From contig CAWABY010000015.1 of assembly GCA_963780395.1 (NCBI GenBank), forward strand, positions 151,232 through 215,231: 64,000 bases of DNA, read 5' to 3'. The notes beneath the pieces were generated by a model. That model ran no database searches and was not told the origin of the DNA. It saw only the letters and a list, made by a program, of their open reading frames with translations. Positions 16,038 through 23,707 of the stretch are shown piece by piece. Each line of letters begins with the position of its first letter. Position 1 is the stretch's first letter. Origin of the DNA: VGBV01 sp963780395 (GTDB lineage: Bacteria; Actinomycetota; Thermoleophilia; Solirubrobacterales; 70-9). The position numbers and the translations under genes are program-made.

Positions 16038-16964
16038 TCACCTCACCCTGGTCAGTTCCCTGTTGACCAGGGCGCCCAGCAGCATCGCCACCGCGCCGAC
16101 GTAGATCCAGATCAGCAGCACGATCACCGCGCCGAGCGTGCCGTAGGTCTTGTCGTAGCTGCCGAAGTTGTCGACGTAGAAGGAGAAGGCCATCGAGGCC
16201 AGCACCCACAGCACCGTTGCCAGCAGCGCCCCTGGCAGATGCTCGACGAGCCTGCGCCGGGTGCCCGCTGGGCCCAGGGCGTACAGAAGCAGCAGAGCCA
16301 GCAGCAGCGCCGCGAAGCCGGCCGGGTAGCGCAGCAGCTGCACAAGCGTGCGGCCGGTGTCGCCCATGCCCGCCGACTCGGCGATCGAGCCGAACAGGGG
16401 GCCGGCGATCAGCAGCGCCACCGCGGCGATCAGCATCAGCGCCATCAGGGTCACCGTCAGCCACAGCCGGGTTAGGTTGCTGCGCACGAAGCTGGCGGAC
16501 TCGCTGGTCTGGTTGATCGCCTCCAGCGCCCGGATGGCCGCGCCGATCGCGCCCGAGGCGGTGATGAAGGCGAACAACAGGCCGAAACCGAGCAAGCCCT
16601 CGGCGCCGCCGCCGCGCAGCACGTTCTTGAGCGCGCTGTCGATCGCGTTCACGGCCTCGCCGGGCGCGGCGTCGTGCAGGGTCTCGATGATGCTGCGGTA
16701 GGTCTCGGGGTAGTTGCCGAGCAGGGCCAGCAGGGCGACGGCGACGATCAGCGCCGGGAACAGCGACAGGAACCCGTAGTAGGCGAGCGCCGCGGCGCGG
16801 TCGGTGAGCCCCACCTCGCCGAAGCGGTCGAACGACTTGCGCGCCACCGCCTCCCATTGCTTGCGGCTGAGGGAGCGCAGCGGCTTCAACTTCTCTTGCG
16901 CGGCCGGCTTCTTCCTCGGAGCCGGCTTCTTCGCTGCTCTCTTCGATGCCCCGCTACCCGCCAT
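16038..16964 (-). CDS. YihY/BrkB-family membrane protein
   Basis: A 308-residue protein with a Lys/Ala/Pro-rich cytosolic N-terminus, then a six-helix core starting DRAAALAYYGFLSLFPALI, the family hallmark, and ending IVLLIWIYVGAVAMLLGALVN. The family was once mis-annotated as RNase BN; its function remains unsettled. It overlaps the 3' end of the dehalogenase gene by 11 bp and sits 22 bp before the flippase-like gene, so these three probably form an operon. Confidence 0.88.
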   Translation of the reverse strand: MAGSGASKRAAKKPAPRKKPAAQEKLKPLRSLSRKQWEAVARKSFDRFGEVGLTDRAAALAYYGFLSLFPALIVAVALLALLGNYPETYRSIIETLHDAAPGEAVNAIDSALKNVLRGGGAEGLLGFGLLFAFITASGAIGAAIRALEAINQTSESASFVRSNLTRLWLTVTLMALMLIAAVALLIAGPLFGSIAESAGMGDTGRTLVQLLRYPAGFAALLLALLLLYALGPAGTRRRLVEHLPGALLATVLWVLASMAFSFYVDNFGSYDKTYGTLGAVIVLLIWIYVGAVAMLLGALVNRELTRVR

Positions 16965-17841
16965 TCGCCTTCAGGAACCCGAGGATCTCCTCAGCGATCT
17001 GCTCGCCTCGATCCTCCTGCAGGAAGTGAGACGCGCCCTCGATCGTGACCAGCTCCTCCACCGTGGGAATGAGGTCCACGAACACCTCGCCGGCGCGCGG
17101 ATGGGGGCTCGTCGGGTCCGAGTCCGAGAAGGCCACCAGCGCCGGCTTCTGCCAGCGGCTCAGCTCGTCTGCGACACCCCGCATGGCGCTTGCCACTGGC
17201 GCGTCCTCGGAGAGCGGGATCAGTTGCGGGAACATGGCCGCGCCGGCCTTCGAGGCGAGGTCCGGGAAGGGCGCCTCGTAGGCCGCGATCACATCCGCTG
17301 GGAGCTCGGTCGCGGTCCCGCCCTGGAGCACGAATCCGATGGGAAGGTCGGGATTCTTCTCAGCGAACTCGCGCCATGCCAGGATCCCCTTCGAGACCCG
17401 CCCGTTGAACAGTCCTGTGTTGAGGATCGCCAGGGCGCCGACCCGCTTGGCGTTCTCGACCGCCCAGCGCAGGCCGATCGCCCCGCCCCAATCCTGGACC
17501 ACCACCACGGCGTCGTTGAGATCGAGGTCACCGAGCACCGCCGAGACCAACTCGAAATGACGGTCGTAGGTGTACCAGCCCTGGTGGGTGGGCTTGTCCG
17601 AGCGGCCGAAGCCCGCGTAATCGACGCAGACCACGCGATGGCCCGAGGCCAACAGCGGCGGCGCCATCTTCCGATAGAGGTAGGCCCAGGTTGGCTCGCC
17701 GTGGAAGCAGACGACCGGCCGCCCTTCACCCTCGTCGATGTAGTGCAGGCGCAGGCCGTCGACCTCCGCGTAGTTGGGCGCGAAGTCGTAGCCGGGGAGG
17801 CTCTGAAAGCGGCCATCGGGAGTGCGAAAGACCTCGTCCAC
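16954..17841 (-). CDS. Haloalkane dehalogenase (DhlA-like, subfamily I)
   Basis: A 295-residue alpha/beta hydrolase closely resembling DhlA: RTPDGRFQSLPGYDFAPNY at the N-terminus, then HGEPTWAYLYRKM (oxyanion hole). The nucleophile Asp sits next to a halide-binding Trp in VVQDWGG. The cap contains YEAPFPD, and the base His lies in GASHFLQED. These enzymes release halide from alkyl halides to give an alcohol. The Asp-Trp pair separates it from epoxide hydrolases and esterases. GTG start at 17841. It is first of the presumed BrkB/flippase operon and divergent from the sulfotransferase, 33 bp away. Confidence 0.85.
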   Translation of the reverse strand: MDEVFRTPDGRFQSLPGYDFAPNYAEVDGLRLHYIDEGEGRPVVCFHGEPTWAYLYRKMAPPLLASGHRVVCVDYAGFGRSDKPTHQGWYTYDRHFELVSAVLGDLDLNDAVVVVQDWGGAIGLRWAVENAKRVGALAILNTGLFNGRVSKGILAWREFAEKNPDLPIGFVLQGGTATELPADVIAAYEAPFPDLASKAGAAMFPQLIPLSEDAPVASAMRGVADELSRWQKPALVAFSDSDPTSPHPRAGEVFVDLIPTVEELVTIEGASHFLQEDRGEQIAEEILGFLKANGG

Positions 17842-17874
17842 GATCGCCCACCCTATCCCTACACTTCCGCGCTC

Positions 17875-18894
17875 ATGGCGACGACCGAGCAGGGCCGCCG
17901 TCCGGTTTCCCTCCCCGATTTACCGGCTTCGGGCACGGCCCATGACCCCGCCGACGAGGCGATGTGCGATCGCGCCCGCGAGCGCTACGCGACCGACCGC
18001 AAGCGCATGGGCAACGTCCCGCGCCGCCGCCGCGGCCACGCCGCGATGCCGAACCTGATCATCATCGGTGGGCTCAAGTGCGGCACGACGAGCATCCATC
18101 ACTACCTCGGCCTGCACCCCGAGATCAACATGTCGAAACCGAAGGAGCTCAACTTCTTCGTGCAGGAGCTGAACTGGGACCTGGGTCTGCCGTGGTACGA
18201 GGGGCGCTTCGACGACCGCTTTCCCGTCCGCGGCGAGTCCTCCCCGCACTACACGAACCAGCCGCGCTACTCCGGCGTCGCGGAGCGGATCAGGGACAAC
18301 CTGCCCGACGCGAAGCTGCTCTACATGGTCCGCGACCCGATCAGCCGCATCCTCTCCCACTGGCGCCACGCCACCGGCGCGGGCTACGAGACGCGCTCGA
18401 TGGAGGACGTGCTGACCCGCGACGACCAGACCTACGTCACCCGCAGCATGTACTGGATGCAGCTGCAGCCCTACCTGGAGCTGTTCCCCTCCGAGCAGAT
18501 CGCGGTCATCGCCGCCGAGGAGCTGCAGGAGGACCGCGAAGCGACGATGCGCCGAGCCTTCGAGTTCGCCGGCGTCGATCCCGAGTTCACCTCCGAGCAG
18601 TTCGACCGCGAGTGGGAGCGCTCGACGGCCAAGGAGGGCGACAAGTACCAGCTGATGGAGAAGCTGGTCAAGCTGCCGGGCTTCCGGTCCTTCGACCGCA
18701 ACTTCGACCGCCTGCCCGAGCGCATGCGCTGGATGGTCGAGAAGGCCGTGCACAACCCCGACGCCCCCGAGGCGCCGAGGCCGACGCTGACGCCGGGGAT
18801 CGAGTCTCATCTGACGAGGCACTTCGCGGAGGACTCAAGACGAATCCAGGAGTTCGCCGGCCGCGAGTTCCCGCGCTGGAAGTCCTACGGCTGA
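17875..18894 (+). CDS. PAPS-dependent sulfotransferase
   Basis: A 339-residue cytosolic sulfotransferase-fold protein. The 5'-phosphosulfate loop reads IIGGLKCGTTSIHHYL (residues ~62-77) and the 3'-phosphate motif LLYMVRDPISRILSHW (~155-170), as in bacterial Stf-type enzymes that transfer sulfate from PAPS to a hydroxyl acceptor. The acceptor is unknown. The first ~55 residues are a basic leader. ATG at 17875 was chosen; the frame stays open far upstream but runs antisense through the dehalogenase gene. Confidence 0.85.
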   Translation: MATTEQGRRPVSLPDLPASGTAHDPADEAMCDRARERYATDRKRMGNVPRRRRGHAAMPNLIIIGGLKCGTTSIHHYLGLHPEINMSKPKELNFFVQELNWDLGLPWYEGRFDDRFPVRGESSPHYTNQPRYSGVAERIRDNLPDAKLLYMVRDPISRILSHWRHATGAGYETRSMEDVLTRDDQTYVTRSMYWMQLQPYLELFPSEQIAVIAAEELQEDREATMRRAFEFAGVDPEFTSEQFDREWERSTAKEGDKYQLMEKLVKLPGFRSFDRNFDRLPERMRWMVEKAVHNPDAPEAPRPTLTPGIESHLTRHFAEDSRRIQEFAGREFPRWKSYG

Positions 18895-18920
18895 CCGACG
18901 CTGCGCTCTACGCTGACTGC

Positions 18921-19367
18921 ATGAGGATCGCGGTCGCAGCCGACGAACGGGTCGGCGTCGCCGACGCCGTGCTGGAGGAGCTGCGCAGGCGCGGTCACGA
19001 GCCGATCCCGCACGGCGCCCTGAACGAGGAGGAGCGCGACGACTGGGCCTGGGCCAGCGAGGCGGCCGCCCGCGACGTGGCCGAGGGCCGCGCTGAGCAG
19101 GCGATCGTCTGCTGCTGGACGGGCACCGGCGCCTCGATCGCCGCCAACAAGGTCGAAGGGATTCGCGCCGCACTTTGCCTGGACGCGCAGACCGCTGAGG
19201 GCGCGCGGCGCTGGAACGACGCCAACGCGCTCGCGATCAGCCTCCGCGCCACCTCCGAGGCCGAGCTGGCTGAGATCCTCGACGCCTGGTTCGCCGGTGA
19301 ACCGAGCGCCGAGGACGAGGACCGCGCCAACGTCGAGCACCTGGACGAGATCGCGGGCGACCGCTGA
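18921..19367 (+). CDS. rpiB: Ribose-5-phosphate isomerase B family protein
   Basis: A 148-residue RpiB/LacAB-type sugar-phosphate isomerase. It begins MRIAVAADERVG, has the active-site segment CCWTGTGASIAANKVEGIRA and NDANALAIS, and ends with a short acidic tail. RpiB interconverts ribose-5-phosphate and ribulose-5-phosphate. Usual length is 140-160. The ATG at 18921 fits the first strand. It directly precedes the RibD-C gene, whose coding sense appears to extend to the rpiB stop. A non-ribose substrate is possible in this superfamily. Confidence 0.85.
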   Translation: MRIAVAADERVGVADAVLEELRRRGHEPIPHGALNEEERDDWAWASEAAARDVAEGRAEQAIVCCWTGTGASIAANKVEGIRAALCLDAQTAEGARRWNDANALAISLRATSEAELAEILDAWFAGEPSAEDEDRANVEHLDEIAGDR

Positions 19368-19429
19368 ACTCGATCCCCGGGGACACCCACGCCGTCCGCA
19401 GGCTGCTGCCCGACGAGGCGGAGACCACG

Positions 19430-20131
19430 GTGGCCGCCCAGCTCGCGGAGTTGGACTACGAGGCGCTCGCGCACGACGACCGCCCCTACCTGGCTCTCAA
19501 CTTCGCGACCACGCTGGACGGCCGCGCGGCGATCGACGGGAGGTCCGGCCCGATCGGCAGCGCCACCGACACCGAGGTCCTGCAGCGCCTTCGCACCAGG
19601 TTCGACGCCGTCATGATCGGGGCCGGCACGATGCGCGCCGAGCGCTACGGCCGCATCGTCTCCGACCCCGACCTGCGGGCCTACCGTGAGCAAACGGGCC
19701 TTGCCCACGACCCGCTCGGGGTGATCGTCACCAACCGGCTCGACCTGCCCTGGGACGCAGGCCTGTTCAGCGACGGCGGCGGGCGGGTCGTGATCTTCAC
19801 CGCCTCCGAGGAGGACCCGCCCCCGACCGCGACCCCCGTGGAGGTGGTCCGCCACACCGACCGGGTCGACTTGCCGAAGGCGATGGAGTGGCTGCTTGGC
19901 GAGGGCGGCGTCCGCTCGGTCATGTGCGAGGGAGGGCCGCACCTGCACGGCGAGCTGCGCGCCGCGGGGCTCGCCGACGAGCTGTTCCTGACGATTGCCC
20001 CGAAGCTGGCCGGGGGCGTGGCGCCGCGCGTTCTCGAGGGCGCGTTGGGGGAGGTCGCCGGGCAGGAGCTGGTATGGCTGCTGGAGTCGAAGGGCGAGCT
20101 GTTCACGCGCTACCGCAACGCGGGCGCCTAG
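19430..20131 (+). CDS. RibD C-terminal/dihydrofolate-reductase-fold reductase
   Basis: A 233-residue protein of the RibD_C family (DHFR fold). Motifs are ALNFATTLDGRAAIDGRSGPIG, FDAVMIGAGTMRAERY, and MCEGGPHLHGEL, which bind NADPH and a pteridine- or pyrimidine-like substrate. Stand-alone members may reduce a riboflavin- or deazaflavin-pathway intermediate or another heterocycle. GTG at 19430 is the first standard start, but the 22 preceding codons (RRLLPDEAETTV) also look like genuine N-terminal sequence. Translation may therefore begin at a rare codon, such as CTG overlapping the rpiB stop at 19364. Confidence 0.82.
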   Translation: MAAQLAELDYEALAHDDRPYLALNFATTLDGRAAIDGRSGPIGSATDTEVLQRLRTRFDAVMIGAGTMRAERYGRIVSDPDLRAYREQTGLAHDPLGVIVTNRLDLPWDAGLFSDGGGRVVIFTASEEDPPPTATPVEVVRHTDRVDLPKAMEWLLGEGGVRSVMCEGGPHLHGELRAAGLADELFLTIAPKLAGGVAPRVLEGALGEVAGQELVWLLESKGELFTRYRNAGA

Positions 20132-20144
20132 TAGCTTTCACGGC

Positions 20145-21413
20145 ATGGACTTCAATCCCAGCCCCGCGGTCGAGTCGCTGCTGGAGCGGATCGAAGCGTT
20201 CATGGCCGAGCACGTCTATCCCAGCGAGGCCGAGGTGATGAGGGCGCTCGACGACGAGGTCAAGCCCGGCGTCCCCTATCCGCAGATCCTGATCGAGATC
20301 CGAGCGAAGGCGCGTGAGGAGGGCCTCTGGAACCTGTTCATCGCCGACGACGAGCACGGCGCCGGCCTCACAAACTGGGAGTACGGAATGCTCTGCGAGC
20401 AGATGGGCCGCAGCCCAGTCGCGGCGCCGATGTCCTTCAACTGCGCCGCGCCCGACACCGGCAACGCCGAGATCCTGATCGACCACGGCACGCCCGAGCA
20501 GCAGGCCGAGTTCCTCCAGCCCCTGCTGGAGGGCGATGCGCGCAGTTGCTTCTCGATGACCGAGCCCGAGGTCTCGGGCTCGGACCCGACCACGCTGCAG
20601 ACCCGCGCCGTACTGGACGGCGACGAATGGGTCATCAACGGGCACAAGTGGTTCACCTCCGGCGCCGTCGGCGCCCGCTTCGCGATCGCGATGGTGGTCA
20701 CCGACCCCGACGCCGCCCCGTACACGCGGGCGAGCATGATCCTCGTCCCGATCGACAACCCGGGCTTCAACCTGGTCCGTCCCGTTCCGGTGATGGGCCA
20801 CGACAAGGGCCCCGGCCACTGCGAGGTCCGCTACGAGGACTGCCGCGTTCCCGCCTCGAACCTGCTCGGCGAGCGCGGCGCCGGCTTCGTGATCGCCCAG
20901 GACCGCCTTGGCCCGGGCCGGATCCACCACTGCATGCGCGCGATCGGCACCGCCGAGCGGGCGATCGAGATGATGTGCGACTACGCCAACAAGCGCGAGA
21001 GCTTCGGTGGCCCGCTGGCCGACAAGCAGTTCATCCAGGACTTCATCGCCAAGAGCCGCATGGAGGTCGACCAGGCCCGCCTGCTGACCCTCTACGCCGC
21101 CTGGCTGATGGACACCGAGGGCAAGCGCCGCGCCCGCCAGGCGATCAGCCAGATCAAGGTCGTGGCCGCGAACATGGTCATGGACGTGCTCGACCGCGCG
21201 ATCCAGACCCACGGCTCGCTCGGCATGTCCGACGACACCCCCCTCGCCGGCATGTGGCGCTTCTCGCGCATGCTCAAGGTCGCCGACGGCCCCGACGAGG
21301 TCCACAAGATGGTCATCGCCCGCCGCGAGCTGAACCGCGCCGCGAAGCGCGCGGAGGGCAAGGGCGAGGCGAGCGGCAACGGCGTCGCGGCCCCCGAGCC
21401 CGCAAAGGCCTAG
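20145..21413 (+). CDS. Acyl-CoA dehydrogenase (ACAD10/11-like)
   Basis: A 422-residue flavoprotein oxidising acyl-CoA to enoyl-CoA. Features are CFSMTEPEVSGSDPTTLQTRA (FAD/substrate loop), NGHKWFTSGA, a C-terminal helical domain with CMRAIGTAERAIEMM, and the ending HKMVIARREL. The convergent neighbour is an aminoglycoside-phosphotransferase-like protein. In animal ACAD10/11 these two domains are fused and act together on 4-hydroxy acids, so the pairing here suggests the same pathway. The last 4 bp overlap the neighbour's stop. ATG at 20145 was chosen. Confidence 0.9.
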   Translation: MDFNPSPAVESLLERIEAFMAEHVYPSEAEVMRALDDEVKPGVPYPQILIEIRAKAREEGLWNLFIADDEHGAGLTNWEYGMLCEQMGRSPVAAPMSFNCAAPDTGNAEILIDHGTPEQQAEFLQPLLEGDARSCFSMTEPEVSGSDPTTLQTRAVLDGDEWVINGHKWFTSGAVGARFAIAMVVTDPDAAPYTRASMILVPIDNPGFNLVRPVPVMGHDKGPGHCEVRYEDCRVPASNLLGERGAGFVIAQDRLGPGRIHHCMRAIGTAERAIEMMCDYANKRESFGGPLADKQFIQDFIAKSRMEVDQARLLTLYAAWLMDTEGKRRARQAISQIKVVAANMVMDVLDRAIQTHGSLGMSDDTPLAGMWRFSRMLKVADGPDEVHKMVIARRELNRAAKRAEGKGEASGNGVAAPEPAKA

Positions 21414-22453
21414 CCGACCCGGCTGACCGCCTGCTCGGCCGCCTCGGCGAGGCGCTCGACGATCTTGGCGAACTCCTCGAAGTCGCCCTCCGCCTTGCCG
21501 TACTGGCCGGCGGCGTAGCGGGCGTAGACCCCCTCGAGGATGATCGCCAGCTTCCAGTACCCGAGGGCGACGAAGTAGTCGACCTCGGCCAGGTCGCGGC
21601 CCGATCGCTCGGCGTAGCGCTCGCGGACCTGATCGCGGCTGATGAACCCCGAGGCGATCGTCGCCGGCGCGAACAGGGGCATGAAGTCGTCGCCGGCCTC
21701 TGACCAGTAGACGAGCAGCAGCCCGACGTCGGCGAGCGGGTCTCCGAGCGTGCACAGCTCCCAGTCGACGACAGCGGCGACCTCGCCGGAGGGCGCCAGG
21801 ATCATGTTGTCGAGGCGATAGTCGCCGTGGACGATCGTCGCGGGCCCCTGCTCGGGAACGCCGGCGGCGAGGCGGCGGTGGACTTCGTCAACCATTTCGA
21901 GCTCGCGGGTCTTGGACTTCTCCCACTGACCGTGCCAGCGTTTCAGCTGGCGCTCGACGTAGGCCTCCTTGCGGCCCAGCTCACCGAGTCCGACGGCATC
22001 GGGATCGACGGTGTGGATCTCGACGAGGGTGTCGACGACGCGCTCGCCGATCTCGGCGCGCTGCTGCTCGCTGAAGGGCTTCGCGTCCTCGGCCGAGCGC
22101 AGGATCGGCCCCTCGACGAAACCCATCACGTAGAAGGGAGCTCCGTTCACGGACTCGTCCTCGCAGAGGCCGACGGCCGGGGGAACCGGCACCGGGGTGT
22201 CCCGCAGCGCCGCGATCACACGGTGCTCGCGGCCCATATCGTGGGCCGAGCCGAGCCGCTTCCCGAGCGGGGGGCGGCGCAGCGCCCAGCTGCCGCCGCC
22301 GGCGTCGTGGACCCCGAAGGTCAGGTTCGAGCGGCCCCCGGAGATGCGCTCGAACTTGAGAGGTGGCTCTGCGCCCTCGACGTTGGCCTCGAACCAGGAC
22401 TCGACCCCGGCGCGGTCGATCCCCTCGGGGGCGTCGGTAGCCTGCTCCGCCAT
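21410..22453 (-). CDS. Aminoglycoside phosphotransferase-fold kinase, ACAD10/11-associated type
   Basis: A 347-residue protein-kinase-like phosphotransferase. ISGGRSNLTFGV is the nucleotide loop. IVHGDYRLDNM is Brenner's motif with the catalytic Asp, and VVDWELCTLGDPLADVG is the metal-binding equivalent of DFG. This subtype sits next to acyl-CoA dehydrogenases and is thought to phosphorylate hydroxyacyl-CoA or a related lipid intermediate rather than antibiotics. The ATG at 22453-22451 overlaps the divergent ATG of the HAD gene in a CATG. Confidence 0.87.
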   Translation of the reverse strand: MAEQATDAPEGIDRAGVESWFEANVEGAEPPLKFERISGGRSNLTFGVHDAGGGSWALRRPPLGKRLGSAHDMGREHRVIAALRDTPVPVPPAVGLCEDESVNGAPFYVMGFVEGPILRSAEDAKPFSEQQRAEIGERVVDTLVEIHTVDPDAVGLGELGRKEAYVERQLKRWHGQWEKSKTRELEMVDEVHRRLAAGVPEQGPATIVHGDYRLDNMILAPSGEVAAVVDWELCTLGDPLADVGLLLVYWSEAGDDFMPLFAPATIASGFISRDQVRERYAERSGRDLAEVDYFVALGYWKLAIILEGVYARYAAGQYGKAEGDFEEFAKIVERLAEAAEQAVSRVG

Positions 22454-23114
22454 GCCCGAACCATATGACGGCGACTCCTCTGCTTCGCGTCCGGGGGCGC
22501 CTGCATATGAGTACCAGGCCGTGCTGTTCGACTTCGGGGGCGTGCTGACGACGCCGGTCTGGGACAGCTTCGCGGCTTTCTGCATCGACGAGGGGCTTGA
22601 CGCCGAGGCCGTCAAGGACCTGTTCCGAACCGATCCCGAGGCGCTCGCCGACCTGCGCGGCCTGGAGACCGGGGCCCTGACCGAGGGCGAGTTCGAGCGC
22701 AAGTTCGGGGCCCGGCTGGGCCTGAAGGACCACACCGGCTTGATCGACAGCATGTTCGCGGGGATGAGGCCGCTGCCGGAGATGGTGCAGGCGGTGCGCG
22801 GCGTCCGCGCCGGCGGCCTGCGGACGGGGCTCGTCTCCAACTCCTGGAGCGTGGACCACTACGACCGCAAGCTGTTGGCGGAGCTCTTCGACGAGGTCGT
22901 GATCTCGGCCGAGGTGCGGATGCACAAGCCCGAGCCCGAGATCTACCTGCTGGCGGCGGAGCAGCTGGGCGTACGGCCCCAGGCCTGCCTGTTCGTCGAT
23001 GACCTGCGCGAGAACTGCGAGGGGGCGGAGGCGGTGGGGATGACGGCGATCCGCCACGTCGACCCCGAGCAGACGATCGCCCGGTTGGCCAGGCTGACCG
23101 GGATCGAGCTGTAG
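22452..23114 (+). CDS. HAD-IA family hydrolase
   Basis: A 220-residue haloacid-dehalogenase-superfamily protein. Motif I is VLFDFGGVL, where the second Asp of DxD is Gly, as in the epoxide-hydrolase N-terminal-like subgroup. Motif II lies in LVSNSW, motif III Lys in HKPEPEIY, and motif IV is FVDDLRENCEGA. Loss of the second Asp argues for atypical or weak phosphatase activity. The ATG at 22452 overlaps the start of the divergent kinase by two bases. GTG at 22519, directly before motif I, is a plausible alternative start. Confidence 0.83.
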   Translation: MPEPYDGDSSASRPGAPAYEYQAVLFDFGGVLTTPVWDSFAAFCIDEGLDAEAVKDLFRTDPEALADLRGLETGALTEGEFERKFGARLGLKDHTGLIDSMFAGMRPLPEMVQAVRGVRAGGLRTGLVSNSWSVDHYDRKLLAELFDEVVISAEVRMHKPEPEIYLLAAEQLGVRPQACLFVDDLRENCEGAEAVGMTAIRHVDPEQTIARLARLTGIEL

Positions 23115-23127
23115 TTGAGCCTGGCCG

Positions 23128-23660
23128 CTACGGCTTGTTGCCGCCGAGGAGCCCGCCGACGGTCTCGTTGACGCCGTTGACGGCGTCGCCAACCGCGCCG
23201 CCGACGCCGCCGACGCCGGAGCCGGGCCGCCGCCCCCGAGAACTCCGCCGCCCCCGCCGCCGCCGCCCGTCGGCAGGCCAAGGTCGCCGCCGCCGGTTCC
23301 CGTGCCGGACCCGCCACCGCCGCTGCTGCCGCCGCCGCCGGTGGTGGGGCTGATGGTGTTGCCCCCGGCGGTCGGGTCAGCTCCGCCGCCGCTCCCGGCG
23401 CCGCCCGGGTTGGAGGCCGCCGCGGCGGCCGGCTCCGTGGCGGCCGCCGGCGCCGCGTCGTCGGAGCTCGCGGCCGCGGGCTCGTCCTGGGAGGTGTCCG
23501 GGCCGGAGACGACGGCGTCGAGGCCGTCATAGAGGCCGCCGAGGCTGCCCTCGAATCCGATCGCCGCAGCGACGGTCACGGGGATGGCCAGCAGCGCTGC
23601 CGCGGCCAAGCCTCGCGCCACCATTCCGCGGCGCCATTGCGAAAGCATTCCATTACCCAT
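23128..23660 (-). pseudogene. Secreted Gly/Ala-rich protein, frameshifted
   Basis: The frame from ATG 23660 encodes a signal segment (LAAAALLAIPVTVAAAIG), an Ala/Asp linker and a long Gly/Thr/Ser-rich region. Past roughly 23222 it continues into unrelated Arg/Ala-rich sequence. A one-base shift there restores GDAVNGVNETVGGLLGGNK followed by TAG at 23130-23128, a sensible C-terminus for a secreted low-complexity protein. One base therefore appears missing from a G/C-rich stretch, either a real frameshift or a consensus error. Function unknown; perhaps a surface protein under control of the divergent kinase. Confidence 0.6.
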
Positions 23661-23667
23661 ACAACTT

Positions 23668-23678
23668 CTACTCAGTAG
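23668..23678. promoter_or_regulatory. Palindrome in AT-rich divergent intergenic region
   Basis: The 47-bp gap between the secreted protein and the histidine kinase is strikingly AT-rich for this genome. It contains the perfect palindrome CTACTCAGTAG next to TGTAGATATAGAG, which could supply a -10 element. A repressor site or overlapping divergent promoters is the simplest reading. Confidence 0.35.
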
Positions 23679-23707
23679 TGTAGATATAGAGCAGCGGCGA
23701 GGCGACG

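Noticed and set aside
16804..17874. N-terminal extension of the sulfotransferase frame
   Set aside because: The extra 357 codons are antisense to the dehalogenase and BrkB genes and lack any sulfotransferase or signal feature; ATG 17875 is adequate.
23220..23420. GCC/GGC-rich tandem repeats as a CRISPR or satellite array
   Set aside because: These are low-complexity Gly/Ala codons of the secreted protein, with no constant repeat-spacer pattern.
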